Source: an uncultured Holophaga sp.
GTDB taxonomy: Bacteria; Acidobacteriota; Holophagae; Holophagales; Holophagaceae
Length of the DNA: 64,000 nucleotides
Direction of reading: 5' to 3'
Assembly (NCBI RefSeq): GCF_963677305.1
Contig: NZ_OY781925.1
Location: 2,942,783-3,006,782 of the forward strand
Of this stretch, positions 62,135 to 64,000 are shown in pieces (position 1 is the first letter of the stretch; each line of letters opens with the position of its first letter). The notes beneath the pieces are model-generated. The model saw only the letters and a program-made list of their open reading frames with translations. It had not been told where the DNA came from and did not search any database. A program made the position numbers and the translations under genes.

Positions 62135-62521
62135 ATGACCCAGAAGAAGTCGGTCTACAAGTGCGATAAGTGCGGGAGCCTCGTGGAGGCTCTCTGGAAC
62201 GGGCCGACCACCCCTTCCTGCTGCGGCCAGTTGATGCGTGAGCTTGCCCCCAACACCACCGACGCCGCCACGGAGAAGCATGTCCCGGTGATCGAGCGCG
62301 AGGGCAATCAGGTCAAGGTCAAGGTCGGTTCCGTGGCCCACCCCATGACCCCCGAGCACTACATCCTCTTCGTCGAGGTTCTCCACGGCCAGGACGTCTA
62401 CCGTCATGACTTCCAGGAGGGTGACACCATCGCCGAGGCCACCTTCCTCATCCCCGACGACGGTCAGCCGCTCGTGGCGCGGGAATACTGCAACCTGCAC
62501 GGCTTCTGGGCGAGCAAGTAG
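62135..62521 (+). CDS. Desulfoferrodoxin (superoxide reductase)
   Basis: A 128-residue iron protein that reduces superoxide to peroxide. The N-terminal desulforedoxin-like domain binds iron with CDKCG and the vicinal CC of PSCCGQL (near residues 9-32). The catalytic domain has the His/Cys ligands in EKHVPVIE, HPMTPEHYILFVEV and YCNLHGFW, where the last holds the catalytic Cys and His. The ATG at 62135 follows GAGGAG by about 7 nt. A clear terminator follows. It is independent of the upstream SDR gene (151 nt apart). Peroxide produced could be handled by the rubrerythrin. Confidence 0.96.
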   Translation: MTQKKSVYKCDKCGSLVEALWNGPTTPSCCGQLMRELAPNTTDAATEKHVPVIEREGNQVKVKVGSVAHPMTPEHYILFVEVLHGQDVYRHDFQEGDTIAEATFLIPDDGQPLVAREYCNLHGFWASK

Positions 62522-62541
62522 GCGCTCCCAGCCCCTCCAGG

Positions 62542-62572
62542 CGCGGACCTTTAGGGGTCCGCGTTCTGTTTT
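62542..62572 (+). terminator. Intrinsic terminator after desulfoferrodoxin
   Basis: CGCGGACC (62542-62549) pairs with GGTCCGCG (62556-62563), loop of 6 nt, then TTCTGTTTT. It begins 20 nt after the stop. Confidence 0.85.
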
Positions 62573-62666
62573 CGCCCCAAGAGGACGAGATCCCCTGCAA
62601 TTTCAACTGGGTCCATGGGCCGAGCTCCGATAGCATGTCCTGGTATCAGCCCACTTGGAGTTCAGG

Positions 62667-64000
62667 ATGTTCGTCCCAGCCTTCCCCCAGCAGGCCCGAT
62701 CCGTCCCGAGTTACCGGCCTTTCGGGCGACCCGGTGCCCGGTCAACGGGGTGGCCCGCCCGGAGGCAGGGCTGCATGGCGGCTGGAGGGACCCGACCCGG
62801 GGGCATCCATGGGCTCACCGATGACCCGGACTACCTGAAGTTGTTCCGGGCTGCGCCCACCACCATGCTCCTCATCCACGCCGAGTCGGGACGGATCGTG
62901 GACGCCAATGACGCCGCCTCCCACTACTACGGATTCACCCGGCTCGAGATGGCCGCCATGGCGATCACCGACCTGAACACGCTGCCGCCCGTGGAGGTCC
63001 ACCAGGAACGCATGAAGGCTGTTCAGGGCCAGCAGAACCGCTTCGACTTCCGCCACCGCCTCAGCTCGGGCGAGACCCGGCGGGTGGAGGTCCACTCCAC
63101 CCCCATCCGGCATCAGGGCGTGGAGTATCTCCTCAGCTCGGTGCTGGACGTGACCCAGCTCAAGGAGGCCGAGGAGGAACAGCACCGGTTGGAAGCCCAG
63201 TTGGCCGTCTCCCAGCGCATGGAGAGCCTGGGTCGGCTCACCGGCGGGGTGGCTCACGACATGAACAATGTGTTGGCAGCCATTCTCGCCATTTCATCGC
63301 TTCATCTGGAGGAACAGCCGGAGGGCTCCCGCAACCGCCGGGCCTTCGAAGTCATCACAAGCGCCGCCCAACGGGGAGCCGATCTCATGCGGACACTCCT
63401 TCGGATGGCCCGGCATGACCCCGCGGTATCCAAGCCGCTGGATCTGAACGCCCTGCTCCAGGAGGAGGCCGGCATCCTTGAGCGGACCATGCCCCCGGGC
63501 ATCACTCTCCACCTCGAACTCCACCCGGGACTCTGCCCGGTTCTGGGTGACTGGAGCGCCCTCGCGAACGCCGTCATGAACGTCTGCATCAACGCCATCG
63601 ATGCCATGGGTACCCACGGCATCCTGACGCTCTGCACCCTGGAACCGGGTCCCGGGAAATCAGCAATACTCGTCTCTGATACCGGGCATGGCATGACTGA
63701 GGAGGTGCTGAGGCAGGCCCAATCCCCCTTCTTCACCACCAAGGCCCCCGACAAGGGCACAGGGCTGGGACTCGCCCTGGTGACCAGCACCGTCCGCAGC
63801 CACCAGGGGAAGCTGGAGATCACCAGCCAGCCCGGGTCGGGCACCCAGGTGCTCCTTAGCTTCCCCAGCTGTCTGCCCGCGGAGCGGTCCCGGACGTCCG
63901 GCACACCGGTGGACCTGGGGGTGCGGGGCCTCGAGGTGCTTCAGGTGGACGATGATCCCCTCCTTCATCTCTCCCTGGCCGCCCTGGCTGAAGCCCTGGG
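62667..64000 (+). CDS. PAS-domain hybrid histidine kinase, C-terminus outside the window
   Basis: The first 444 codons of a sensor kinase. From the ATG at 62667 (GGAG 6 nt upstream) a basic N-terminal tail leads into a PAS domain at about residues 55-165 (LLIHAESGRIVDANDAASHYYGFTRLE). The phospho-acceptor His is in GGVAHDMNNVLAAI, near 198. An HATPase domain has an N-box (NVCINAIDAM), DTGHGM and KGTGLGLA. After about residue 420 a receiver begins (VLQVDDDPLLHLSL) and is cut by the edge. The PAS ligand is unknown. No transmembrane segment is present, so it is cytoplasmic. Confidence 0.93.
   Translation, partial: MFVPAFPQQARSVPSYRPFGRPGARSTGWPARRQGCMAAGGTRPGGIHGLTDDPDYLKLFRAAPTTMLLIHAESGRIVDANDAASHYYGFTRLEMAAMAITDLNTLPPVEVHQERMKAVQGQQNRFDFRHRLSSGETRRVEVHSTPIRHQGVEYLLSSVLDVTQLKEAEEEQHRLEAQLAVSQRMESLGRLTGGVAHDMNNVLAAILAISSLHLEEQPEGSRNRRAFEVITSAAQRGADLMRTLLRMARHDPAVSKPLDLNALLQEEAGILERTMPPGITLHLELHPGLCPVLGDWSALANAVMNVCINAIDAMGTHGILTLCTLEPGPGKSAILVSDTGHGMTEEVLRQAQSPFFTTKAPDKGTGLGLALVTSTVRSHQGKLEITSQPGSGTQVLLSFPSCLPAERSRTSGTPVDLGVRGLEVLQVDDDPLLHLSLAALAEAL

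Noticed and set aside
1..64000. tRNA, rRNA and CRISPR arrays
   Set aside because: By-eye reading found no cloverleaf with a proper T-loop, no rRNA segments and no regularly spaced short repeats; the attC sites are the only regular repeats. A tRNAscan or Infernal run would settle this.

Overview
The window is GC-rich chromosomal DNA from a Gram-negative bacterium. An outer-membrane porin, a TonB-type C-terminal domain, five chemoreceptors, c-di-GMP proteins and three O2/ROS-defence proteins (rubrerythrin, flavodiiron protein, desulfoferrodoxin) suggest a motile anaerobe or microaerophile. Overall protein style recalls Acidobacteriota of the Holophaga/Geothrix type; that placement is inference, since there is no rRNA here.

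Layout. 1-6.5 kb, mostly minus: a partial Ser-type sulfatase after a porin, then a four-gene run thioesterase - Sel1/TonB protein - cysS - 3-hydroxyisobutyryl-CoA hydrolase. 6.6-11.9 kb, plus: rubrerythrin, a large conserved protein, a thioredoxin-like protein, and thpR between two paralogous membrane proteins. 11.8-19.7 kb, minus: a chemoreceptor, a Bat-type operon (DUF58, membrane protein, two VWA proteins, all overlapping by 4 nt) and Rieske - small protein - rhomboid. 19.8-21.7 kb, plus: lemA and two TPM-domain genes. 21.7-23.3 kb: an intact ISL3-family element and dispersed palindromic repeats. 23.3-30.6 kb: DUF4139 protein and TPR-GGDEF protein (minus), then mfd (plus).

30.6-37.2 kb is the standout region: five tandem attC sites with low-GC cassette genes and no integrase in the window, i.e. 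an integron cassette array or CALIN. Cassettes encode two small membrane proteins, a GIY-YIG-like protein, a zinc-ribbon membrane protein and a Fic/Doc protein. An IS4-family element sits exactly on an attC R'' box, and a second ISL3 copy splits the Fic gene; both have clear target duplications. The array abuts a decayed LysE-type gene.

37.9-59.3 kb: PhzF-like enzyme, three plus- or minus-strand chemoreceptors plus one with a CZB zinc domain, a glycosyltransferase, a putative zinc protease, a hemerythrin-REC-HD-GYP fusion, flavodiiron protein, a TetR/acuI pair sharing an operator, small membrane proteins and an S46 peptidase. 59.4-64 kb: a free-standing 22-codon gene with its own promoter and hairpin, an operon of His/Cys-rich protein - ECF sigma factor - His-tailed membrane protein, an SDR lacking the usual catalytic Tyr/Lys, desulfoferrodoxin, and a partial hybrid histidine kinase.
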